Shown in pieces: positions 8,179-16,468 of a DNA stretch of 64,000 nucleotides (position 1 is its first letter; every line of letters begins with the position of its first letter). The notes under the pieces were generated by a model. That model searched no databases. It was given only the letters and a program-made list of their open reading frames with translations, and was not told the DNA's origin. The translations under genes and the position numbers were made by a program. Source of the stretch: Acidobacteriota bacterium (GTDB lineage Bacteria; Acidobacteriota; Blastocatellia; Pyrinomonadales; Pyrinomonadaceae); the NCBI GenBank assembly GCA_018269075.1, contig JAFDVJ010000088.1, positions 181 through 64,180 of the forward strand. The letters are read 5' to 3'.

Positions 8179-8212
8179 AATCCGAAATCCGAAATCCGAA
8201 ATCCGAAATCGG
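8179..8212. repeat. Tandem 7-bp repeat (ATCCGAA) downstream of DUF1844 gene
   Basis: About four and a half near-perfect copies of ATCCGAA in direct repeat. The same unit, or its complement TTCGGAT, is used again at 39221-39253 and 43750-43892. Here only one arm is clear, so no large hairpin forms. Confidence 0.8.
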
Positions 8213-8233
8213 TATAACTTCCAAAACTAAAAT

Positions 8234-8998
8234 ATGAAGCTGACTTTTTTAGGAACGGGAACTTCGACCGGCGTGCCGTCGATCGGGTGCAGCTGCGAGA
8301 CCTGTCTGTCGACGGATTTTCGCGACAAGCGGCTGCGCGTGTCGGTGCTCGTCGAACACGGCGGCAGGAAGATTCTCGTCGATACCTCGATCGATTTTCG
8401 CCAGCAGGCGCTCAGGGCGGGCTTGAATTTTCTCGACGCGGTCTTGATCACGCACTGCCACGTCGATCACGTTTTCGGGCTCGACGACATCCGTCCGTTC
8501 AATTTTCGCCACGGCGCGATGGGGGTTTACGCGAATGAGGTCGCGTGGGCCGATCTGCGGCGGATTTTCGAATACATCTTCAAGCCGACGCATATCGGCG
8601 GCGGCCTGCCGCAGCTCATCCCGCACACGGTCGCGCATAATTCGCCGTTCTGCTTCGGCGCGGATCTCGAGATCACGCCGCTCGAAGTGATCCACGGCCG
8701 GCTGCCGGTCGTCGCCTACCGGTTCAACGATTTCGCCTACGCGACGGATCTCAAGACGATTCCCGACGAATCGATGGACGGTCTGCGCGACCTCGACGTG
8801 CTCGTTCTCGACTGCGTGCGGATCAAGCCGCACACGACGCATCTCTGTCTCGAAGAAGCGCTCGCGCTGATCGCGGACTTAAAGCCGAAACGCGCCTTCC
8901 TGACGCATCTCAACCACGACATCATGCACGCGCGCGATACGCGCCTGCTGCCCGACAACGTCCGGTTCGCGTATGACGAATTGATCGTCGAGGGATGA
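8234..8998 (+). CDS. PhnP-like MBL-fold metal-dependent hydrolase
   Basis: 254 residues. Starts with the FLGTGTSTGVPSIGC loop of this group, followed by a Cys cluster (CSCETC near residues 16-21) that in PhnP relatives binds a structural zinc. The metal site motif HCHVDH is near residue 75, and the later metal ligands fit D in DLDVLVLDCVR and H in LTHLNHD near 230. Relatives cleave phosphodiesters such as 5-phosphoribosyl 1,2-cyclic phosphate, but no phn genes are here, so the substrate is unknown. The stop (8996-8998) is followed by the GNAT gene at 11 bases, suggesting co-transcription. Confidence 0.85.
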   Translation: MKLTFLGTGTSTGVPSIGCSCETCLSTDFRDKRLRVSVLVEHGGRKILVDTSIDFRQQALRAGLNFLDAVLITHCHVDHVFGLDDIRPFNFRHGAMGVYANEVAWADLRRIFEYIFKPTHIGGGLPQLIPHTVAHNSPFCFGADLEITPLEVIHGRLPVVAYRFNDFAYATDLKTIPDESMDGLRDLDVLVLDCVRIKPHTTHLCLEEALALIADLKPKRAFLTHLNHDIMHARDTRLLPDNVRFAYDELIVEG

Positions 8999-9009
8999 TT
9001 TGGAGAATT

Positions 9010-9471
9010 ATGAAACCGAAATTCCGCCGCGCGACGCGCGAAGACGTGCCCCAGATCGTGCGGATGCTGGCCGACGATTTTCTCGGCGCGCAGCGCGAGC
9101 GCTTTGAAGACCCGCTGCCGGAAAGCTATTTCAGGGCGTTCGACGAGATCGACCAAGATCCGCACAACGAGCTCGTCGTCGCCGAGCTCGACGGCGCGGT
9201 CGTCGGGACTTTGCAGCTGACGTTTACGCCGTCGCTGAGCTATCAGGGCGGCCGCCGCGCGACGGTCGAATCGGTGCGCGTCGACGCGCCGTTTCGCGGC
9301 GCGGGCATCGGCAAAGAGCTGATGCGCTTTGCAATCGAGCGCGCAAAGGCCGAAAATTGTGTTTCGGTGTAGCTGACGACCAACGCCGATCGGACGGACG
9401 CGCACCGTTTTTACGAGAATCTGGGTTTCAAGGGAACTCATCTCGGAATGAAGCTGAGCTTGAAGTTTTGA
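9010..9471 (+). pseudogene. GNAT N-acetyltransferase interrupted by an in-frame TAG
   Basis: The frame starting at ATG 9010 (GGAG Shine-Dalgarno at 9002-9005; an earlier ATG at 8995 overlaps the upstream stop) encodes a GNAT fold: RRATREDVPQIVRMLADDF, then the acetyl-CoA-binding segment VESVRVDAPFRGAGIGKELM. At 9370-9372 a TAG interrupts it after CVSV. The same frame then continues LTTNADRTDAHRFYENLGF and stops at 9469-9471. Close GNAT relatives usually have Gln here (VQLTTN), so one C-to-T change of CAG to TAG explains it. The C-terminal strands that complete the fold are lost in the 121-residue product. A base error or amber readthrough would restore 153 residues. Confidence 0.82.
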
Positions 9472-9543
9472 GTTCCGCCTTCAGGCGGCTTTCGTCTCAT
9501 TTCCGTGAAGGAACAAAAGCCGCCTGAAGGCGGAACTCAAAAC
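9465..9543. repeat. 28-bp perfect inverted repeat between the GNAT pseudogene and ribF
   Basis: Arms 9465-9492 and 9516-9543 are exact complements over 28 bases with a 23-base loop. Each arm contains its own smaller palindrome (GCCTTCAGGC). The left arm includes the last codon and stop of the GNAT frame. The transcript would form a very stable hairpin; no T-tract follows, so it resembles a mobile palindromic unit or mRNA 3'-end stabiliser more than a standard terminator. Confidence 0.85.
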
Positions 9544-9554
9544 CTGATTTATCT

Positions 9555-10508
9555 ATGAAAATTTTTCACGGGACGGACAATGCGGATATCGCGCGGGGGA
9601 CGGTTTTGACGCTCGGCGTGTTCGACGGGCTGCACCTCGGGCATCAGCGGATTATGAAGACGGTCGTCGAGAGCGCGGCCGTCAACGAGGCCGTGCCGAC
9701 GGTCATCACCTTCGACCCGCACCCGCGCGCGGTGCTTCATCCGGACAACGCGCCGCCGCTTCTGCAGACGCTCGACCAGCGGCTCGCCAACTTCGAATAT
9801 CTCGGCATCGAGCAGGCGATCGTCATCCGTTTCGACCGCGAATTCGCCTCGATCGACGCCGAAACCTTTCTCCGCGACATCATCCACGAACGCCTGCAGG
9901 CGCGCGAGGTCTATCTCGGCAAGGGCTTCGCGTTCGGCCGCAACCGCAGCGGCAACATCGCGCTGCTCAAGGAGATGAGCCGGCGGCTCGGCTTTTTCGC
10001 GGACGAGGTCGGCGAGGTCCGTCTGCGCGGCCGGCGCATCTCGTCGTCGGCGATCCGCCATCTGCTCGCCGAGGGCCGCGTCAATCTCGCCCGAAGAATG
10101 CTCGGCCGGCCCTACGGTGTCGAGGGCCAGATCGTTCACGGATTGGAGCGCGGCCGGACGATCGGTTTTCCGACCGCGAACCTTCACCCGCAGAACCGCG
10201 TGATCCCGAAATTCGGCGTTTACGCGACCGCCGCATTGATCGACGGGAAATGGCGGCGCTCGATCACCAACGTCGGCATCCGCCCGACCTTCGACGACGG
10301 CCAGACGCCGTCGATCGAAACCTTCGTCTTCGATTTCGACGGCGATCTCTACGGCGACGTCCTCCGCGTCCGCTTTCTCCATCGCCTGCGCGACGAGCGC
10401 AAATTCAACGGCATCGACGAGCTGCGCGCGCAGATCAGCCGCGACACCCGCCGCGCGCTCGATTTCTTCGACCACGAGGGCGTCAAGAGTATGCTCGATA
10501 TATTATGA
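9555..10508 (+). CDS. ribF: Bifunctional riboflavin kinase / FMN adenylyltransferase
   Basis: 317 residues, normal length. Makes FMN and FAD from riboflavin and ATP in the cytoplasm. The N-terminal nucleotidyltransferase domain has LGVFDGLHLGHQRIM (HxGH-type ATP site) and the RISSSAIRHLLAEG motif near residue 175. The C-terminal riboflavin kinase domain begins near 190 with GLERGRTIGFPTANL and has the NVGIRPTF and SIETFVFDFDGDLYG segments of that domain. No tRNA pseudouridine synthase or ribosome factor gene lies beside it. The stop overlaps the next gene's ATG (ATGA). Confidence 0.96.
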   Translation: MKIFHGTDNADIARGTVLTLGVFDGLHLGHQRIMKTVVESAAVNEAVPTVITFDPHPRAVLHPDNAPPLLQTLDQRLANFEYLGIEQAIVIRFDREFASIDAETFLRDIIHERLQAREVYLGKGFAFGRNRSGNIALLKEMSRRLGFFADEVGEVRLRGRRISSSAIRHLLAEGRVNLARRMLGRPYGVEGQIVHGLERGRTIGFPTANLHPQNRVIPKFGVYATAALIDGKWRRSITNVGIRPTFDDGQTPSIETFVFDFDGDLYGDVLRVRFLHRLRDERKFNGIDELRAQISRDTRRALDFFDHEGVKSMLDIL

Positions 10509-11920
10509 AAAATAACCGACTGCGCCCGCTGATTTCGGCGATAACATTTCTTTCGACATTTCTCGTCGGCGCGGCGGTATTCGTTTCCGGACAAATCATC
10601 AGTTCTTCCGTAGAGATCGTCACGGTTTATTCGCAGAGCCAAAAATTTTTTCTTAAAACGGTTCCTTACGACAACGAATCCCCGACTCTGCGCGGAAAAA
10701 CCTCCGTCTACCGGGCGGGGAATCCGAAGCCTTTGTACGAATTCGAGCGCGGATTCGATTTTCTCGATTATGCCAACAACTTTCTTTTTCTGAGCGACGA
10801 CGGCGAAACGGTCTTTTTCGTGATCGGCTTCGACGCCGACGAGAAAACCGAAGGCTTGAAAAGCGTCACGGTCTATAAAAAAGGCACGATCGTCAAAAGC
10901 TACACCGAACCGGAGATTACCGGCTGCGATCACGAAAAGGAACGCTGCCGGCTCGTGTATAACGACGAAAATCTTTCCGACGCCGCGAAAGCCGCGAACC
11001 GGCAGGAAAAATTTCTCGATGATTTTCCGGTCTTCGCGGCCGGCGGAATCGTTTACCTGACCGATTCGAAGAAAATCACCCACCTGTTCGATCTGAAAAG
11101 CGGTGAGCTCGTCAAATCCGCCCCTTTCGATCAACTATCCGCCGAATTAATGAGCCGGGCGCGGAAGACCCGCTACGTCGAGCAGCGCTATGATGCCCCG
11201 ACTTACGCGGATTTTCCGAATCTTCGTGACGGAAAAAATACGGTTCGAGCGCTGGCCGCATTTCTCGGAATGAAGCCCTACGGCATTTACGATAAAAAGG
11301 ACCAACAGTTTCGCCGGTACAGTTTCGAAATCAGCGCTTACGTGCGGCAGGACGGCGACGTCGAGATCGAATCGATCGATGCCGACGAGGGGCTTTCGAA
11401 AGAAAAGATCGCCGAGTTTTTCAAAACGCATAAATTCGCATCGGCTGCCATTCCAAAAGCTTTTCCGAAATGGTTCATCAGCCGCGAAGTGATTTTTCTG
11501 CGCAAGGCCGACGATACGGTCGCCCGGCGCGAGCGCAATGAACAACTCGTCAAAGAGCGCGAGGACCTGCAAAAACGTTTGGTCGCCGAAAAGATCGACG
11601 ACGTTTACATTCCGAAAGACCTCGGCGAATGTTTCGTCGAGCTCGACAAGAGCCTGAAGGAAGTCGACAAAAACGAAATGCGGGCCTTGCCGAAGCGGGA
11701 CGATATGATCAGGTATCATATGGGACTCGGAATGTGGATGCGCAACAACTGGGGGCTCTGGGGCGGTTCGCGGCTCCAGAAATATTTCACCGACCGGGGC
11801 ATCCGGCATCCCGACGATATGTCTTCGGTCGTCCTTTTTTACTATTACGACTGGCTCAACGGCAAAACGGAAATCTGGAAGGACTGGGAAAAGAATCCCC
11901 GGTCGCCGTTCGACAAATAA
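10505..11920 (+). CDS. Secreted protein with C-terminal DUF6794 domain
   Basis: 471 residues from the ATG that overlaps the ribF stop. An N-terminal hydrophobic stretch (ISAITFLSTFLVGAAVFVSG) is a signal peptide or anchor. The middle (about 30-375) is beta-rich, with a KxxxDG-type repeat look and no recognised enzyme motif. The C-terminal 90 residues (YIPKDLGECFVELDKSL, GLGMWMRNNWGLW, RLQKYFTDRGIRHPDDMS) match DUF6794, a helical domain of unknown function. A Lys/Glu-rich helix (RRERNEQLVKEREDLQKRL) joins the two parts. Base composition is less GC-rich than the neighbours. Translational coupling to ribF is likely, but a flavin link is not shown. Confidence 0.8.
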   Translation: MKNNRLRPLISAITFLSTFLVGAAVFVSGQIISSSVEIVTVYSQSQKFFLKTVPYDNESPTLRGKTSVYRAGNPKPLYEFERGFDFLDYANNFLFLSDDGETVFFVIGFDADEKTEGLKSVTVYKKGTIVKSYTEPEITGCDHEKERCRLVYNDENLSDAAKAANRQEKFLDDFPVFAAGGIVYLTDSKKITHLFDLKSGELVKSAPFDQLSAELMSRARKTRYVEQRYDAPTYADFPNLRDGKNTVRALAAFLGMKPYGIYDKKDQQFRRYSFEISAYVRQDGDVEIESIDADEGLSKEKIAEFFKTHKFASAAIPKAFPKWFISREVIFLRKADDTVARRERNEQLVKEREDLQKRLVAEKIDDVYIPKDLGECFVELDKSLKEVDKNEMRALPKRDDMIRYHMGLGMWMRNNWGLWGGSRLQKYFTDRGIRHPDDMSSVVLFYYYDWLNGKTEIWKDWEKNPRSPFDK

Positions 11921-11997
11921 GCCGGGTTTGTGAACTTTTTTGCAAACCGCGACGTTTTTTGTGATTCTAAGTGTGGATTATGCAGAAGGATTTGCCG

Positions 11998-13734
11998 ATG
12001 GAAGAGAACAAGAGTTTAGCCGTGACGAGTCAGACGATCGTGCCGGTCATCGAGGAGAACGGACATGGCGCGCTCGTGCCGACGAAGACGCTGCCGGTCG
12101 CGAAACGCGTCACCAACGAGCAGCTGATCGCCGAGGAGCATTTTCTGATCGACAAGGAACACGAGGTCGAACGGAATTACGAAGGCTGGCGCGGCTACCG
12201 GCGGCTTTTTCAGGTCTCGCGCGTGATCGGGACGCTCTCGCTCTATCTTTATCTCGACCATTACGATATGCACCGCGCGCAGCAGCTCCGGCACGCCGAC
12301 GGGCGTTTGGAGACGGCGCGGCGGCTGACGTGGCTGGCGGTGCTCGGCGAGCGCTTTCACCGGCTCAACCTCTGGTTCTTTCACGGGTTTATGCTGCTCG
12401 TCCGGCGGTTTATGCTCGGCCGCGAGGCGAACAAGGAGACGAATCACGAGAAACAGGCCGTCTGGCTTAAGGAAAAACTGATCGAGCTCGGCCCGACGTT
12501 CATCAAGATGGGCCAGTCTTTGGGGACGCGCGCCGATCTCTTGCCGCTCCCGTTCGTCAAGGCTCTGGGCGAATTGCAGGACTCGGTGCCGCCGTTCTCG
12601 AACGAGATCGCGTTCGCGCGGATCGAGAAAGAGCTCGGCAAGAAGATCAACGAGGTCTATCAGGAATTCGACGTCGAGCCGGTCGCCGCCGCCAGCCTGG
12701 GACAGGTCTACCGCGCCCGGCTCTTTACCGGCGAAGAGGTCGCCGTCAAGGTCCAGCGGCCGAATCTCGCCGGCATCATCAAGGGCGACGTCGAGATTCT
12801 GCGTAAAGTGGCGAAGTTTGCCGAGCGCTTTCCGTCTTTGAACGAGAACGCCGACTGGTCGGGAATGCTCCGCGAATTCGACGAGACGATCCACGAAGAG
12901 ATGGACTACGCCGCCGAAGGGCACAACGCCGAACGCTTCGCCGCGAGCTTTAAAAGCTGGTCGAACGTCCACGTGCCGAAAATCTACTGGTCGGCGACGA
13001 CCTCGAAGGTCATCACGATGGAGTTTATCCACGGCACGAAGGTGACCGCGCTCGACGATCTGCGCGCGCGCAACGTCTCGCCCGAAAAGGTCAACCGGCT
13101 ATTGATCCGAACCTATCTCAAACAGCTGCTCGAAGACGGCTTTTTCCACGCCGACCCGCATCCTGGCAACCTTTTGGTGATGCCCGACGGGCGGCTCGCG
13201 TTCTTCGATTTCGGGATGGTCGGCCGGATCACGCCGAAATTGCAGTCGAAGATGATCGACGCGTTTTTCCACGTCGTCGCGAAGGACGCCGAGGGCATCG
13301 CGCAGGACCTGATCGATCTCGATTTCCTCAAACCCGGAGCCGACGAAACGAAGATCCGCGACGTCGTCGTCAAGATGTTCGCGCTCCATCTCGATCTGAA
13401 ATTAAAGGACGTCAAGTTCAAGGAGCTGACCTACGATCTGGCCGACGTGATGTACGACTACCCGTTCCGGCTGCCGTCGAACTTCACCTACATTATGCGC
13501 GCGCTGATGACGCTCGAAGGCATCGGCATCATCACCGACCCGGAGTTCAATTTCTTCGAAACGGCGAAGCCCTACGCGAAGGAATTTATGCTCAAACGCG
13601 AAGGCAAGGATCTCCGCAAGCTGCTCGTCGACAAGCTCTTGGGCCGCGACGAAGAAGGCGGCAAGCTCGACCTCGAACGCACCTGGAAGCTCGCCAAAAT
13701 GGCGTTCAAGACAGTCTTCAACACGGGGAAGTAA
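11998..13734 (+). CDS. ABC1/UbiB-family atypical kinase-like protein
   Basis: 578 residues from ATG 11998, chosen because AAGGA lies seven bases upstream; a GTG at 11971 is possible. Family hallmarks: the KxGQ-type segment IKMGQSLGTRADLLP near residue 170, the Ala-rich loop VAAASLGQVYRARL near 230, the lysine in VAVKVQRP, and the catalytic-like HADPHPGNLLV followed by FFDFGMVG near 385-405. UbiB/COQ8 proteins are ATPases that support isoprenoid-quinone synthesis and lipid handling at the membrane. Unlike E. coli UbiB, no C-terminal transmembrane pair is obvious, and no quinone genes are adjacent. The N-terminal extension of about 150 residues is not assigned. Confidence 0.88.
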   Translation: MEENKSLAVTSQTIVPVIEENGHGALVPTKTLPVAKRVTNEQLIAEEHFLIDKEHEVERNYEGWRGYRRLFQVSRVIGTLSLYLYLDHYDMHRAQQLRHADGRLETARRLTWLAVLGERFHRLNLWFFHGFMLLVRRFMLGREANKETNHEKQAVWLKEKLIELGPTFIKMGQSLGTRADLLPLPFVKALGELQDSVPPFSNEIAFARIEKELGKKINEVYQEFDVEPVAAASLGQVYRARLFTGEEVAVKVQRPNLAGIIKGDVEILRKVAKFAERFPSLNENADWSGMLREFDETIHEEMDYAAEGHNAERFAASFKSWSNVHVPKIYWSATTSKVITMEFIHGTKVTALDDLRARNVSPEKVNRLLIRTYLKQLLEDGFFHADPHPGNLLVMPDGRLAFFDFGMVGRITPKLQSKMIDAFFHVVAKDAEGIAQDLIDLDFLKPGADETKIRDVVVKMFALHLDLKLKDVKFKELTYDLADVMYDYPFRLPSNFTYIMRALMTLEGIGIITDPEFNFFETAKPYAKEFMLKREGKDLRKLLVDKLLGRDEEGGKLDLERTWKLAKMAFKTVFNTGK

Positions 13735-13742
13735 CGATACCG

Positions 13743-14095
13743 GGAGCGCGGGCATCCCTGCCCGCCCGGCCGTTCAGCAAAGCGCCAACGGCCGCCGGTC
13801 GCGTTCGACCAAACCGCTCTGTGATAACGAAGCTCCGAACGGAAAATCCGTTTTCGATCGCGGAATCGTGACCGTTAAAAAGATCAGGAATAAGTCATCG
13901 GCTCGTTGAACAGGCCGCGGACAAACGCGGATAAATTTTAAGATAAATCCGTGTAAATCCGCCGAATCCGCGCATTTCCAGCGGCCTGTTTTTCGATCGC
14001 CGGACGCTTTAACGGTTGTAAAGTCGCGGTTCAATCGCGTACACAACGCGTCCGGCGCTTCGCGCGCACGCGGCGGGCAGAGATGCCCGCGCTCC
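13743..14095. repeat. REPIN-like pair of inverted GC-rich hairpins, locus 1
   Basis: The left unit 13743-13766 and right unit 14072-14095 are inverted copies over 24 bases with one mismatch (core GGAGCGCGGGCATC). Each unit is itself a small hairpin (GCGGGCA...TGCCCGC). The 305 bases between hold no gene; they contain short echo repeats based on AAATCCG around 13930-13975 and an AACGGAAAATCCGTT palindrome near 13838. Together they fill most of the 581-base gap before 14316. Confidence 0.75.
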
Positions 14096-14169
14096 AATTT
14101 GGAAAATCGACGGCGAACGGCGGTCGGTTTTTCTTTCGCGATGAAATAAGTTTATAATTCAGAAAATTT

Positions 14170-14296
14170 GCGGCTATGAGGATTCTTCCTTCTATTTGCT
14201 GGTAACAAAAAATAGAGTCTTCGCTTTCCGCGGATCGTCCGGCTATGGCGATGCTTCCTTCTAACAATTCCAAAAATTAGCGTCGCCGCTTTCCGG
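14170..14296 (+). ncRNA. Two tandem copies of a structured RNA motif ahead of the TerD-domain gene
   Basis: Copy 1 (14170-14231) and copy 2 (14239-14296) share single-strand-like blocks CTATG, CTTCCTTCTA, AAAAATWAG and CGCTTTCCG but differ in paired positions. The outer stem is GCGG/CCGC in copy 1 and CCGG/CCGG in copy 2. The middle stem is GAGGAT/GTCTTC (14178-14183 with 14217-14222, two G-U pairs) in copy 1 and GGCGATG/CGTCGCC (14247-14253 with 14281-14287) in copy 2. The inner stem is CTAT/ATAG and CTAA/TTAG. The changes keep pairing, which argues for a selected RNA or a palindromic DNA unit. Copy 2 ends 19 bases before the ATG at 14316. I do not recognise it as a known riboswitch class. 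The strand is assigned by the downstream gene only. Confidence 0.55.
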
Positions 14297-14315
14297 GCGG
14301 TTCTTCGATGGTCTT

Positions 14316-16382
14316 ATGAACAATTCGATTTATCTCCGGCGTAAAAACAAAGTCGTCGTCGAGCGCGGAACGCAGAGCCTGCCCGATACTTATATCGCCG
14401 CGTTTTTGAAGAATATCGAAGCGCTCGGCTACACGTTCAGCGAAGATCTTTTGACGGCTCTGCGGACGCTGTCGCTCGACGAATTGACCGCGTTTTATCG
14501 CGCGACCGTCGAGACGCTGGCCGCGATGAAGGGCGCGGATTACCAGTTCAAGCCGTTTTATCCGAATTTCCCGAGCCAGGTGCAGGAGATGAGCGAGGCG
14601 CGGCTCTACATCAACGCGATTCTTCATTACCTGACCAACCGGCGGCTCGATTACGAGAAAAGGGAACGGACCCCGCTGCTCGAAGACGTCGAGTTGAAGG
14701 TCGTCGAAACGGGCGCGATCGAGGATTTCGAAAGCATTTTCACGCGCCTCGCGGGCGGCAGCGCGTCGCTGTCGGCGGCCGACAAAGCCGATCTCGGATG
14801 GTTCGTCGAAAATTACCGCGACGATGTCTACCGTTTGCTGCCCGAAGAGATCCCGCAGAAGGAAAATCTCGCCGTGATCGGCGCGCTGCTCGCCGCGCAC
14901 ACGACCGGCGCGGAAAATTTTCTGCGCGCGCGGGTGCGGACGGCGACCGACGTTTTGCGATTGGCGGTCGCCCTGAGCAACGGCGACGTCTCGCTCGCCG
15001 AAGCGGCGAAGTTCCGCTCGTTCAAACGAAGCGAGCGGCGGCTTCTGCTCGAATTATTGGAAAACTGCGGCAATGTCGCCGAGGATATGCTGCGCTGGAA
15101 GAAACGCTGGATCCGGCTCGGCGAACGGCTCCATCCGGGAGAGTTTCCGAAAAAATACCCGCACGCCTTCGTCGGGTTCGACGTCGTCCGCAACGACCGC
15201 CCGTTCAAAACTTTTAACTCGCGGATCGAAAGCGCGCTGCTCGAAAAGGACGCCGAAAAGGTCGTCGCGCTGCTCGCGGCGCGGCCCGGCGATTTCGCGC
15301 GGCGGCTCGATCATCTGCTCCGGCTCGACGAGACGAAACAGGTCGCGATCCTCGAAAAATTCGCCGCCCGCGCCGCGGAAGTCTCGACGCCGGTGCTGCT
15401 GCAGGTCAAAACGCATTTCGAGCATCGCGGCGCGGGGCGCGCGCTCCGCTCGTTCTTCCCGAAAGGCAACGTCGCCAAAGTGCAGGCGATCGAAAACCGG
15501 CTGCCGCCGCTCGGCGACGCGGTCTGCTCGGCGGCCGCCGATATTTGCCGGCGCGCGCTCGTCGAGCGATTCGCGAAGCTGCCCCGTTTGGGAAAATGCT
15601 ATCTCGACGAACGGCTCAAAGACTATCTCGTCCCGTTCTCGCAGCGGTCGGCAAGCAAGGCTTTGCGGACGCTCGTGCGCGGCAGCCGGCTGCCGCTGCC
15701 GGCGGCCAACGTGATCCGGTTTTTCCTCTGGTGGAAAAACGGCGACGACCGCACCGACGTCGATCTCTCGGGCGTGCTCTACGACGAAAACTACGGCTAT
15801 CAGAACGTCGTCGCCTATTACAACCTGAAGGATTACGGCGGCTGTCACAGCGGCGACATCGTCGACGCGCCCGACGGCGCGGCCGAGTTCATCGACATCG
15901 ACATCGCGAAGACGATCGCGACCGGCGCGCGCTATCTGCTGATGTCGGTCAACAGCTACACGGAGCAGCCGTTCCGCGATCTGCCGGAATGCTTCGCCGG
16001 CTGGATGGCGCGCGTCGAGGCCGAGTCGGGCGAGATCTTCGAGCCGCGCACCGTCGAGGACCGGATCGATCTCGCGGCCGACACGACGATCGCGATCCCG
16101 CTGATCGTCGATCTCGTCGACCGCCGCGTCTTCTGGACCGATGTCGCGCTCAAAAAATGGCCGTCGTGGAACAACGTCCAGCAGAATCTCGCCGGCATCT
16201 CGCTGATGCTCAAGGCGCTGACGACGTTGACGAAGACGAATCTGTACGACCTTTTCGCGCTCCACGTCGAAGCGCGCGGCGAAGCCGTCAACGCGCCCGA
16301 AGAAGCCGAAACGGTCTTTTCGGTCGAAAAAGGCGTCACCCCGTTCGACCTCGACCGGATCGCGGCGGAATTTATGATTTAG
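14316..16382 (+). CDS. Large helical protein with C-terminal TerD-like domain
   Basis: 688 residues, cytoplasmic (no signal peptide). Residues about 465-680 look like a TerD/stress-protein domain: TDVDLSGVLYDENYG, then VVAYYNLKDYGGCHSGDIVDAP with GAAEFIDIDI, matching the strand order and the acidic calcium-site pattern of TerD (HSGD...DGxxE.I.IDL). The first 460 residues are almost all helical, with repeated Leu-rich helices (ATDVLRLAVALSNGDVSLA, FKRSERRLLLELLENCG, WKKRWIRLGERLHPGEF) reminiscent of HEAT-like or TROVE-type helical repeats; this likeness is weak. TerD-domain proteins belong to tellurite/stress systems thought to sense metals or phage-type stress. It stands alone, with a paired RNA motif directly upstream. 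Function unknown. Confidence 0.7.
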   Translation: MNNSIYLRRKNKVVVERGTQSLPDTYIAAFLKNIEALGYTFSEDLLTALRTLSLDELTAFYRATVETLAAMKGADYQFKPFYPNFPSQVQEMSEARLYINAILHYLTNRRLDYEKRERTPLLEDVELKVVETGAIEDFESIFTRLAGGSASLSAADKADLGWFVENYRDDVYRLLPEEIPQKENLAVIGALLAAHTTGAENFLRARVRTATDVLRLAVALSNGDVSLAEAAKFRSFKRSERRLLLELLENCGNVAEDMLRWKKRWIRLGERLHPGEFPKKYPHAFVGFDVVRNDRPFKTFNSRIESALLEKDAEKVVALLAARPGDFARRLDHLLRLDETKQVAILEKFAARAAEVSTPVLLQVKTHFEHRGAGRALRSFFPKGNVAKVQAIENRLPPLGDAVCSAAADICRRALVERFAKLPRLGKCYLDERLKDYLVPFSQRSASKALRTLVRGSRLPLPAANVIRFFLWWKNGDDRTDVDLSGVLYDENYGYQNVVAYYNLKDYGGCHSGDIVDAPDGAAEFIDIDIAKTIATGARYLLMSVNSYTEQPFRDLPECFAGWMARVEAESGEIFEPRTVEDRIDLAADTTIAIPLIVDLVDRRVFWTDVALKKWPSWNNVQQNLAGISLMLKALTTLTKTNLYDLFALHVEARGEAVNAPEEAETVFSVEKGVTPFDLDRIAAEFMI

Positions 16383-16458
16383 AGTGGAGAGTGGAGAGTG
16401 GAGAGTAAAAGAAATAAAATTCCCCGAACTCGCCACTCGCCACTCTCCACTCTCCACT
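16382..16458. repeat. Heptamer-type hairpin after the TerD-domain gene
   Basis: The left arm has three and a half copies of GAGTGGA (16382-16406); the right arm 16429-16458 has the complementary units (CTCTCCA, CTCGCCA). The arms pair over roughly 20 bases. The array starts within a base of the stop codon and ends just before the next gene's ATG at 16469. Confidence 0.85.
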
Positions 16459-16468
16459 AAAAAAACTT

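Noticed and set aside
14170..14296. Tandem glycine or c-di-GMP riboswitch
   Set aside because: None of the conserved core bases of these classes are present; only the tandem layout is similar.
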